The notes beneath the pieces were generated by a model. It saw only the letters and a list, made by a program, of their open reading frames with translations, searched no databases and had not been told where the DNA came from. 36,625 nucleotides of DNA from Acanthaster planci. Lineage: Eukaryota; Echinodermata; Asteroidea; Valvatida; Acanthasteridae. A program made the position numbers and the translations under genes. Positions 13,301 to 22,860 of this stretch are shown piece by piece (the stretch's first letter is position 1; every line of letters starts with the position of its first letter). The stretch is from NCBI RefSeq assembly GCF_001949145.1, contig NW_019091580.1:432672-469296 (forward strand). The letters are read 5' to 3'.

Positions 13301-13949
13301 TTGTTGATGCCACTAGAGGTACGGCTAGAACTAAAAATCCGCTTTTGCTCCCCTGTTTTAATCCAGGGTTGCTCTTTTGCTCTCGTGTTTTGGCTTTTCT
13401 TGGGTTCAAGGTGAATGTAAAGCTAGCTTATAGGAAACCCTTACAACGAGAATACTTGTCAAGAGTTTTAATCAAGTATCATAACTTTCGTTCATAAGAA
13501 GAATATTCAACTTTGCCAATCTAAGATCGGGCATTTTTGAAAGATGTAATATAGATAATAAACCAGATAATGTTATTAATTTTTATTGGTAAATATTGTT
13601 GCATTTAAAGATGTTAAGGTTTGCGGTACATAATATTCGTTAAATGGAGGCTAGTTGAATTCAATAAAAGCTTGGCTTAACATTAACTAATATTGAGAAA
13701 CTACTTTTTCTCTTTCTGTTCATTACAATGTGGCCCCTTCTTAGAATTTGTTGACATTTGTTTTCAGTTTTAAGACTGATTTATCAACGCCAAAATTCGT
13801 CAAATTCGGTATTTAAACTTTAGCCAACGTTAGCGTAATGACTATTTTATGAACTCTAAAATAACTGCAAGAGAAGGAAACTAACAACTAAAAGGGGCGG
13901 ATGACCAGTGAAAGTCTACGAATTTTAATATTCATAATGAAGTTGTTGC
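10316..13949. other. Intergenic DNA between DIP2 and the acidic-protein gene
   Basis: I see no coding exon here. Short open frames are not flanked by splice sites and resemble no family I know. Notable items are a C-run near 10347, three CACGTG E-boxes at 11863, 11921 and 11933, and scattered AATAAA words that could extend the DIP2 transcript. The rest is AT-rich and non-repetitive as far as I can see. Confidence 0.5.
11863..11938. promoter_or_regulatory. Cluster of three CACGTG E-boxes
   Basis: CACGTG occurs at 11863-11868, 11921-11926 and 11933-11938, the last two with 6 bp between them. CACGTG is the canonical site of bHLH and bHLH-PAS factors such as MYC, USF and CLOCK. Function is inferred only from the clustering. 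Confidence 0.3.
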
Positions 13950-13962
13950 CCACCAGGTGGCG
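13950..13962 (+). promoter_or_regulatory. CTCF-type motif upstream of the acidic-protein gene
   Basis: The 13-mer CCACCAGGTGGCG fits the bilaterian CTCF core consensus CCASYAGRKGGCR at every position. It lies 186 bp upstream of the ATG at 14149, between DIP2 and the next gene. The stretch 13990-14010 just downstream is CG-rich (GACGCGCGCGTACG), consistent with a promoter. Confidence 0.5.
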
Positions 13963-14148
13963 CTGTTTGTATTGTGAGCGTTAGTTACCGATTGTGAGAC
14001 GCGCGCGTACGTACAAGACCGTCGTGAAACAGATCTTGCTTGCACGTGTAGATGACAGCTTCGCTTTGGCGTTCAGTGGAATCGACGCATATTTGCGGTT
14101 GGAAAACGATTATTTTCTACAAAGTCCGTCACTTTTGCCAGTCTCAAA

Positions 14149-17100
14149 ATGAGTGATATCAACCCAGGAGGTGAGTTTCGATAAGAGCGAGCAGTTTTCC
14201 AAGTCTACAGTCACAGTGTTGAGGATAAGAAAGAGCTTCAGAGTTTGCATTTTTACATTTGAGGGAAATTGAGTTAAAGGAAACCTGTCAATTTCTGTAA
14301 ATACGTCCACGGGGAAGGAACATTTCCTTCTAGATTTGTGATGTCACTTTGCTGTTGTGGATGTCCAAAGAGATATTGCGAGATTCACGTTATTCCAGTC
14401 AAAAAAGTAAACGGTCTGCAACAAAATGAAACCAATGGAACCAAATCTGCATGCCTCCTGAATGGAAATCCAGGTAATCTTTATTCATCCAAACTAGATG
14501 CGTTTACATTTTTAGTAACATTCAACGAATTCATTGCCGGGTTCAACGGTTGAAAATATATAGCAGTTTATTGTATTGACTTTTGTTGCAAGGTTTTGTT
14601 GAATTTAAGACTAATAAAACAGATTGTTTTTTACTTTTTCCCCCATTTTCTGTGCAGTACAATACGTGAATGCTCTCGTTCAGTCCGTGGACGATTTCGT
14701 GGACTACACTGATGAGTTTCAAGAGGAGCTGGATGCCCAGGCCGAGAGGCGGGCAGCCATTGCCCTGGAGGACCCTGACTCCGTCTGTGCCATGATCATG
14801 CAGGCCGGCTTGGCACGCCTGCTGCAGGAAGCGAACGAAGGCGGCAGGGAAATCTACGGTGCCGCTGTGCCCTTCGAACAGACAGGGAGCGGAGTTACCG
14901 TGATGGCTGTGGGTGGAATCAGTGGTGGCACCACTGCATCTACGAAGGTTAGTTCAGTTAAAAAAATTGGCAACTCCAAACATCAGCTTTGTAAAATGTA
15001 GGTGGGGTTCGGACGCGTTTAATTCCATGCTTGTTTAATGGTAATGTTGTATAAATTTTAATTATTTTGTGTGTGTGATTTATATTTATTTTGAATAGAT
15101 GGTCTACGTACAAGTATACAGCTTATGGCAGTTAGCCAAAATCGTTAAAGGAACAATGTAATATACTGTGTAGAAGACAGTAAATGTGTCATTTAACTAG
15201 TACTAAGCATTGTCGACTAACTGCAAATTGGAAATTATGAGGGAATTTGTTGTGAGAGGTTAAAAACAATAAACTACGTGTTTCACCCATTTATGCGATT
15301 TGAACAGCTAGCTGCCACAGGAGACGTTAACACAAATCACCACTCACCATGCTAAGATGAGTGCTATTAAAACGGAAAACTATAACACTCTTTGTTAACT
15401 CGGCAGAATGCTCTCCTTTAACAAAACTCACTTTATTAAAACCAAACAGGTGTGTGAAGAATTGCATGGCATACCCTCGTGCAAAGATAACAGGGCTAGC
15501 TGTAGTGTGAGCGGCGTCACGGAAAAGCCAAGTGAGGCAACAGGTGATCTTGGGAAAGGGAGAGAGGATGTTGAGGAGAAAGAAGTAGAGGAAAAAGAAG
15601 AGGATAAGGAGGAGATGTTGAGAATGGAGGAAATTGAGCTGGAATTGGAGGCAGGGCGTGAGAATCAAGGCGAGAGTGTGCAGGCAGCAGGACAGGAGGA
15701 GACGGTACAAGTAGACAAGACAGAGGATAAGAACGAGGATGATAGGGAAAGGAAAGCAGAGGATTGGATGGTGATGAAGTCTGAGGGCGAGGAGAAGAAA
15801 GGTGGAAGTGTGCAGGAGGAGCAGCTGCAGGATTCGGAGACCAAGACACGGGATCAGGATGGGATGGAGTTTGACGAGAACTGTGCACCACATGCTGTAG
15901 TCGAGGCAGGCGAAGAGGAGAAACAGGCAAAGGAGAAAGAAGAGATGAAGGGACCGACTCAGGAGGATCAGAAAAAAGATGGGAAGGATGTTGAGGAGCT
16001 GGATGGATTAGAAACTGAAGATGGAGCGCACGTAGACACGGAGGATGAAAGAGAAGTTGAAGAATATGCAGTTGTCAAGGATGGGGAGCTGACAGATGAC
16101 GAAGTGAATGACTCGAGAGAAGAAGCGGAGAAAGTGACCTCGGAAGAACAGAAGAAACCTGAGAAGCAGAGTGAGGTGGGAGAAGACCTGATAGACCAAC
16201 AGGTGGAAACCGAGGAGCAGGAGGCAGGGGAGGTGGAAAAAGAGGAGGAGGCCATGCAGGATGATATCGAGAGGCAGGACGGATTGATGAAGGGTTTACC
16301 ACACGAGAGGATCGACCCGGTGAAAATGGATCCAACTGAGCTGGAAGAGAAGGAAGAGGAAGGAAATGGGATGCAGGAGGATGGGGAGGCTGATTTCAAG
16401 AAGGAACAGGGGTCCAGAGGGGAGAACTTGGATGCAGAGGAAGAGAAGGATAAAGCGACGGTGCTCAAGGAGGAGATAAGTCATCTGGAAAAGGGTGGAG
16501 ATGCTGTCAAGGAGGGCGGTGAAAAAGGTAGGTGAATCTAGGGTACTTTTTACTGCGGCATGAAAATCTTAAAAGACTGAAAACAGTGTTCGGAGTTGTA
16601 TTGAAGTTTCAGATTGTTCAAAATGTGACTTGATCAAGCAAAGTTATAATTTCTAAGTTCTATAAAGACATGGCGTAGCAAGATTTAATGCAGAATGTAC
16701 TCAAACATTCTCATTTGGTTCGATGTTTCGAAGTGATCAGTTCATAAAGACTTGACGAGGGCCCAAGCCAAGAGCAAAGCGTACTATGTCCTTTATGTAA
16801 AGTATGTTGAACATCCCGTTGAAGTGTTTAGAAAAGCGAGGTCAAGAAATGAAAACTGGCGTAAACTCTTGATACAAATTTAATGTTTGCTTTTCAAAAA
16901 AACAAGAGAATGAGCACATTATTTTTGTTATCGATGTTTGGTGTTTCCTCAAGATTGTACAGAGAAAGGGACAACAGTTGCCCCTCGGGAGATCAGCATC
17001 ATCACTGAAGATGATGTCAAAACTGCAACAGTCACTGATGAGATGACCACTAGTGACGAACCCGCGACAGAGGAAGACCATACACTGGTTGTCAGCAAAG

Positions 17101-18174
17101 GTAAGGCTTAGATCATGTTCATGTTATGATGATAAATCCAATCTGGAAGCAGCTGAGTCCCAGTTGTATCCTACTGCTGAAATTACTTTGGCAGCGGGCA
17201 GTAGGGATTATCTATTAGCTATAGACGCGCACTACCTCGGTTCCTTGGCCCTGAAGAGCCATTTGTCTTAATGTTGTTATCTCATTCTTAGTCTCATTGA
17301 ATTATGGCACTTTACCAAAAACTTTTTCGGTGTTACGTTTCTCCCTGTTTGTTTCTGTCATGTAATCTCACTCTTAGTCTCAATGACTTATGGCACTTTA
17401 TGGGAACGTTTTTCGATGCCATGTTTCTCCCTTCCACCTCTCGAATGGTGACCCACTCATGATTACGTGTGTCACCCTCGCATCTCGTTTGCTAAATCAA
17501 TTTTGCTCCCCGATTACCGCCACTGTTAGCTGTCTGTTAAAATGGGAAAGATTACAAATGCACCTCTCGGCGTGCGGGCCACTAAAGTGTCCCAAGGAAA
17601 TGCAACCATATTAATGATATACCCCATGACTCGTTGAAAGCTAACATGAGATGACATTTGCGCTTTCACGATGACAGCTTTCGTATCGTGACCACTTTGT
17701 TGATAACCAAGATGTTTTTGTTGTATTTTTTAAGTAAAAGAAAAACCAAATGGTGATGATTTGAGTACGAGATGAAACAGAGCAATGTAGGAATGCGGAG
17801 GGCGATAAAGGTGTTCTTTTGAACCGGGATAACTTGTTACCGTGCAAAAAAATGGGAGTTAACACTGCGCGCAAGCTCTTATCGACGTTCTGCTGATTTT
17901 GTGAAATTCTGTACTCAAGCGATGAAACTCTGTCCCAAGCTTTCGTCAGCTTTTGTGTCGCCATCAATCAGGTACAGATAACATCGACACTCCCCCTAAG
18001 ATCAAGAAAAGGGGTTTGTGGGCCAGGATCTTTGGTAAACGCACGAGCAAGGCAAAGAATGACAAGATGAAGCAGAGTGACGAGGAGCACCTGGAGAAGG
18101 AGGAACAGAAGAGGAAACCATCGAAGCTGAAGAATCTCATCTTTGCTTGCTGCTGCGTGCAACCGATAGATTAA
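14149..18174 (+). CDS. Unrecognised five-exon gene for a glutamate-rich acidic protein with a basic, cysteine-cluster tail
   Basis: Exons 14149-14170, 14658-14947, 15450-16527, 16954-17100 and 17972-18174 join in frame (phases 1, 0, 1, 1; all GT-AG) to give 579 residues. The start MSDINPG comes from a 22-nt coding exon. Residues ~8-104 form a folded-looking acidic and aliphatic N-terminal domain (DDFVDYTDEFQEELDAQAE, then a Gly-rich end). Exon 3 gives ~360 residues of Glu/Lys/Asp/Gln-rich, probably disordered or charged-helical sequence. Exon 4 continues acidic with Thr. Exon 5 switches sharply to basic: KKRGLWARIFGKR, then the C-terminus LIFACCCVQPID. The basic amphipathic stretch plus CCC suggests membrane attachment by palmitoylation, as in GAP-43- or paralemmin-like proteins, but that is an analogy and not homology. 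The acceptor of exon 3 (after 15449) lacks a good pyrimidine tract and is the least certain junction. I do not recognise the family. Confidence 0.75.
14341..14473 (+). CDS. Alternative cysteine-rich first coding exon of the acidic-protein gene
   Basis: An ATG at 14341 opens MSLCCCGCPKRYC, with five Cys in the first 13 codons. The frame runs to CCAG|GTAATC, a good donor after 14473. It ends in phase 1, exactly as the 22-nt exon 14149-14170 does, so it can join the exon at 14658 in frame. That form would be 616 residues. A plausible acceptor (ttccttctag, ending at 14333) precedes it, so it may be spliced to an upstream exon. N-terminal CCC clusters are common palmitoylation sites. The exon has no independent homology support, so it remains a prediction. 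Confidence 0.5.
17279..17434. repeat. Two-copy tandem duplication (period 86 bp) in an intron
   Basis: The unit beginning atctcattcttagtctcat near 17279 recurs as atctcactcttagtctcaat near 17365. Similarity continues through TTATGGCACTTTA to GTTTCTCCCT. It sits inside the last intron (17101-17971) of the acidic-protein gene. Confidence 0.75.
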
Positions 18175-18552
18175 GTTAAGCCTTGGGGTATTAAAAAACT
18201 GCTGGAGGCCGGGATTCTTCAAAGGTTGGGCCGTCAGGGGCGTACGCCTGTACGTAGAAGGGGTGGCTGCCAACAGAAAGTGTGGCCCTAGAAATGTGTT
18301 CGCTTGTCCTATACCTTCGGCAGCAAAGTACCCAGATTACGTTCAGTCACACCCTTTTGGCTACGCCCCTGCTGATGGTGTGCGCCTCATGGAAGTTACT
18401 CCCACAAGCATTACAAAATCATCACAAAATCTAATGCTTTTTCCATCGATCCATACGAGAGATAAGCAGAAAAGCACAACAAATAAGAAAAGACTGAGTG
18501 AAAGACCGTGGAGAAATGGAGTTCTGGAATGGCAGTGCTTGGGATGCGCAAG

Positions 18553-18558
18553 AATAAA
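18553..18558 (+). terminator. Candidate poly(A) signal AATAAA of the acidic-protein gene
   Basis: AATAAA lies 379 bp downstream of the stop codon at 18172-18174 and is the first such hexamer I noticed on this strand after the gene. The stretch 18175-18552 would then be its 3' untranslated region. Confidence 0.4.
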
Positions 18559-18689
18559 TGATTTTATGATGATGCTTAAAATCACGTTGATTTCAGTGAC
18601 AATTTAGTATGGATGACAAGCACGTCGACTGAGGATAATGAAGGTAATGACCAGTTAAAGTGCAGACATCGATGGGCATGGATCGTCAT

Positions 18690-19700
18690 CATCATCACCA
18701 CCATGGTGGTGGCCCCTCGAGTGAGTCGAGGATGGTGATCCCTTCTTCTCTTGTGTGCCCTGATGTAGCTGTTGAGGCCAAGGTTACTCCCAGAAAGTCG
18801 TGGGCAATCTGGGGATGACAGGGTAATGTTCTCTGTATGTTACTCTGCGACTGATACCTCTGCTGGCGCTTGGTGGAATCAGCGAGTATTCTCAAAACGG
18901 CCAACACCAAAATCACAGAGTTGCTTGCAAATGTTACTGTTCTGTGATAGATACCCTATGTCCGGTTGCGGAATACCACAGTCATGCAAGTCCTTAATCT
19001 CTTCTTTGGTGCCTTACGTAGGCGGTGTCCTTGTATGAGCTCGGAGTCCAAGATGATAAGCGGCATTGGGTCACAGAACGTGATTAATCCGGGGCAATTG
19101 CCTTCTTATAATCTGTGTCTCGATGCTTCACGTCTCGCATGGAAGGAGAAACAGTGTATGCGGAAATTTGTCTATCCATGTGAGGCTTAGCATCCTCTGG
19201 AGGCATTTCATTCGAAACCTCTCGAGCATCTTGGTGTAGGTCTTTGTTCATGAAAACTCGATCTCGGAACCGACCAGATGAAGAGCATACAGCATTGATT
19301 CGAGATTCGATTCGTCAAGGAGCCCTTTGTGAGAGGTAAAAATACTGCCAAGATATTTGAAGTGGTCAACATTCTTGGGGGAGAAATCCCGATAGCGAGC
19401 TTTGGCTGTTACTCGAGGTTGTCTGAGACATGTATCAATTCCGTGTTAGTGGGATTGACTTCTTCAAGACCCATGCGGTTGTGGACGCAGTGCAGGGAAG
19501 ACAATTGAACAATTGTTGTGTTCGAGATAGCAGCGGAATCATCAGCACATTGAAGCTCCAACACCAAGTACGTTGATGTCATGGTGTTTGGCTAGAGCCT
19601 CCGAAGATTGGAGACACTGTCATCAAGTCTGTATCGTAGATTAACCCAATCTTCTTTGTGCGAATGGAAGAAGTTGCAGTACTAATGGCAATGCCGACAT
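18690..19700 (-). pseudogene. Degraded non-LTR retrotransposon: reverse transcriptase 3' part, zinc-finger-like end and GATGAT tail
   Basis: Read on the minus strand, in pieces with stops and frameshifts, the region gives RYRLDDSVSNLRRL followed by a stop, then LQCADDSAAIS (the YADD box with Cys in place of Tyr), NVDHFKYLGSIFTS, KMLERFRMKCLQRML and SIETQIIRRQL. These follow the order of the palm, thumb and C-terminal parts of non-LTR reverse transcriptases of the type with FKYLGS and LERF..RCLR motifs. The frame at 18695-18916 looks like the C-terminal Cys/His end (TSGHTREE). It is followed by a palindrome and a short GATGATGATGA run, a typical 3' microsatellite tail of such elements. The clade is not resolved. 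It is clearly dead: stops, frameshifts and a mutated catalytic box. Confidence 0.8.
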
Positions 19701-19745
19701 GACATGACGTTTGACGCTGATTGATATATATACGACGCTACAGAA

Positions 19746-19850
19746 AGCTTAGGGCCACATTCCATGGAGCTGCTGTACAGTTAGCAGAAATATCATGCTA
19801 ATCTTAGCAGAAAAAATTGCCATCCTTATGCACTATCTCCATAAGAACTG
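19746..19850. repeat. Possible SINE-like remnant
   Basis: The stretch starting agggccacattccatggagc, with repeated TTAGCAG / GCTAATCTTAGCAG words, resembles from memory the tail part of dispersed SINE families in marine deuterostomes. No tRNA-like head or poly(A) end is evident, so this is a weak call. Confidence 0.25.
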
Positions 19851-20069
19851 AATATGTATCTCTATCACTATTTCAAACTTCATGGCAGTGGTTGGCGTGG
19901 TTGAGCTAACGGTTGCACGCGCGTAGAGATTTCATTTGTTACGTCACGAAGTTATGCAAATTTTTCTTCCAAGGTTAGCATGCCTTTGGTTGTGCTTACT
20001 GCTTACGGTCTCAGTGAAACACGTGAGCCTCTGATAGCTTGAAATCGTGTGTCAAGCAGCGCCATGAAG

Positions 20070-20485
20070 TTGGTCTGGCCACGTCATCATGCATAATGGG
20101 CAATGAGGGATTCCAAATTAAGCAGCTGATGTTTGGGGCCACTGGCACAGGGCAGGAGCATGTAGGGACGACCCTGCATGCCCTGCAAGGACAACCTTAA
20201 AGAGAGCTTGAAGCGGTGCAGCATCGACTCCTCTGAGCTTGTGGAAGTAGCTCAAGATTTCCCCCACTGGTGAGCTCTACTCTCTTAGCAACATCTTCCT
20301 TTGAGAGTGAGCAACGTGCGCAGCAGGGGACAGCTCGAGAACGATCTCACAGAAGTGCAGTAGCATCTGTCTTGATAAACGAGCTCCAATGCCCCGCTTG
20401 CCAGAGACTCTGCAGATCTGGTCTGGGTCTAGAGTCTTTCAAGAGTTCACAGGCAGGAGCACAAATTCAAGCCTCTGTGATATCT
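20070..20485 (+). pseudogene. Degraded non-LTR retrotransposon, reverse transcriptase C-terminal end
   Basis: On the plus strand, with frameshifts, it reads GHVIMHN, then CKDNLKESLKRCSIDSSE, VEVAQDFPHW and CPACQRLCRSGLGLES. These correspond to the GHVVRM, KDTLK.SLK.C, W..LA.DR..W and C..C.R.C.S..GL segments at the end of non-LTR reverse transcriptases. It lies just beside, but in the opposite orientation to, the remnant at 18690-19700. It is followed by GACT/GACC microsatellite-like sequence at 20545-20590. Confidence 0.78.
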
Positions 20486-20589
20486 AAAGGCAGCCTATAT
20501 TATTTACAGCCATACAGTGGACCGATCGAGGGACCAAAGGCTGACTGACCGACCGACCACCCTGGCCTGACTGACTGACCAGACTGACA

Positions 20590-22750
20590 ACAAAAGGACA
20601 AGAAAAAGAACAGAAGATCGAAGTACATATACTTTTATTTGGAGGGCTCACAGGAAAAGGAAATCATACACGGGGTAAAATACGACGAGGGGTTGTCTGA
20701 ACAGAGAGACAGAGACAAGGGTTGACAACGGACGGAAATATTGATGTGGATTTTCCTGGCCAGTTTCAGCAAAAATAAACTCATTTTCGTCAATACGTAT
20801 TCATTTTTGCACAGATGCTACGGTTTTGTTTGTATTGGGATTTCTTTTCCCTTTTCCGACATTCGTTTTTGTGCACGCAATTTGTTAGCTTTGCCGTTCA
20901 GTTTCGTTTCCATCATTCCATTGCGTTTGTGGGCATTCCGAATTACACTATCACCATTCTTCAGTCTAATTTCTGCTGCCGCTTATAACAATAGATGCAC
21001 TCAAATGAAAATTTATCGATGCGTAGGATCTTTTACCTGCGTGTGATTTTCTTTTTTGTTTACAGTAAATCTGTTTCGCGTTCTGAGTATTCAATCTAGT
21101 AGTATTGACGCTGTTGGTCTCCTACTGCTAGTCATTGTGTATGATGGATGTGAATGGTTCCTTCATATCCTTTATTCTGTGTGTGTGTCTGCGCCTATTT
21201 TCTTGAGTCAAATCAGAACGGTTTCGTTTTACTATTTTTTTTTGCGCGCCGTTTGTGTTTCCTATACAATTATTGGACCATACAAAATGTATACATAAAG
21301 TTAACAAAAGCGCGGGGGAACACAAACAGGAAAAACTTGCTTACAGACCTTTCTCTGCATTATTGCCGTGGAAAGCGTTAATCAGCTTTCCCTTTCTACG
21401 AACCTCATTGTATTTTTGTAAAAACCCGGCCGCCACAATTTTTGTGCAAAGTCATGTTAACAAAACGCTGTCTCACGACCCACAGTTTAAACCTTTTTTC
21501 CTTGGAAATCAGATTTATATATCCCGCAAGCCCTTATCACTGGAACTAATTTAAATTAACATAAGTGAAACAAGATTGCTTATTGACTAAACAGAATGCT
21601 TGATCAACCCCTTTCTAAGCCCCTTTGCGAATGTGAATAAACGAAGGACCTGTGTAATTTGAATGAACGTACTTCCCTGAAGAATGTCCAATAACATATC
21701 GAATGGCTGCTTTTGATTACTGAATGCTCGTGTAAAGAATCATTCTTTTTAAAACTGAAGTAAATGGTCCCTATGAACGACGTTTTGCTGAAATGGGCCG
21801 GGAATATCTATAGTATCGAATGCACACAAAGACAAATTGTCTGGACACTGTAGATTTCATTTCCGGACAAAAAGGGAGAAGAGGATACTGACCGACAAAA
21901 TGAATGGAAGAGACCGACCGGCGACAAGCGATTGGATGGACAGTGGGATCGTTCATAAAATACGTACCGGTACGCTTGAGGGAGGGGTTGTTGACATTGC
22001 TATGCTTTGCCTACCGGGGAGAGGGCTTAGAGACATCGCGAGCATACACAGAATGCTGATATCGTGAAATAAACGTATCCCGAAATAAATGTACCCCTAA
22101 ATTTGTGTATTCAAGCTTTATTCACGCATGAAAGTAACTTTCTCGGCGAGTATCTCTTTGCGCGAAGTGATTATTAACTTACTGTCGATGATCGTTTGTC
22201 ACAGCTTTTTTTCTGTCTCTCTCGCTTTGCATTACGTACAAATTTGAAGCGTCTCCAGCTTCATTTGAAGGGAAAATGAAGGCAGAGAGTGAAGCTCGAC
22301 GGTATAGGAAACATAAATTATAGTTGCCCGCATAAAATCTGCGACATTGCAAATGATTTTTTCAAATTATTTGCCAAGGTATTTGCAACGTGACATCCCA
22401 TCAGAGCCACAATAGGATGAACCAGATAGTATAATATGCGCATGTACGGAACAACCGTTTGAATAAGAAAACTAATAGACAAGTACTACTCCCGATCAAA
22501 AGTCAATGTCGGAATCCTATGCGTGCAACGACTTTGGTCAACTTTGTCAACTTCTCAGGGCTTTTTCAACAATAAGGAGCCTGAGTAAAATGTACCATAT
22601 AGTTTAAGATTTCTTTTGCCGTGGTGGAGTCTTACCTCTGTTTTGTTTTGGCTTGTTTTGTGTGTTGTTGTGTTTCTGCTGTACTCTGCAGAATTGGAGC
22701 ACACGTTATATTGGTATCCAAATCAACTGCTCTTACCTTCAGCAGGGTTG
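20590..22750. other. Intergenic, nothing recognised
   Basis: Several short open frames occur at 20741-22067, but none has splice context, codon bias or a motif I recognise, and frames overlap on both strands. The sequence is AT-rich. A 12-bp palindrome CGTACCGGTACG lies near 21963. Confidence 0.4.
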
Positions 22751-22756
22751 ACCATT

Positions 22757-22860
22757 TTAAATAACCTTGATTTAAACCACCGATTGAAGTTGAGATTTAA
22801 ATCAAATGATTTCTTTAAAAATCTCTGATTTAAATCATCATACGATTTAAATCATCATAT
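22757..22860. repeat. GATTTAAATCA palindromic repeat cluster
   Basis: GATTTAAATCA occurs at 22794-22804, 22827-22837 and 22844-22854, with degenerate relatives upstream. Such clusters are seen near the ends of hAT-like MITEs. The left sequence CAGGGTTGACC (about 22743) could be a terminus, but I could not find the matching right end. Confidence 0.4.

Noticed and set aside
15327-16484. Several Ser/Leu/Pro-rich minus-strand frames
   Set aside because: All lie opposite the Glu-rich exon 15450-16527; GAG/GAA codons read backwards give CTC/TTC without stops.
18697-18712. 16-bp palindrome CACCACCATGGTGGTG as a regulatory site
   Set aside because: It lies in the 3' tail of the retrotransposon remnant, next to the GATGAT run, and is better explained as part of that element.
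20741-21554. Run of overlapping plus-strand frames rich in Phe/Ser/Val
   Set aside because: They overlap in different phases, have no splice-site support or motif, and fit T-rich composition.
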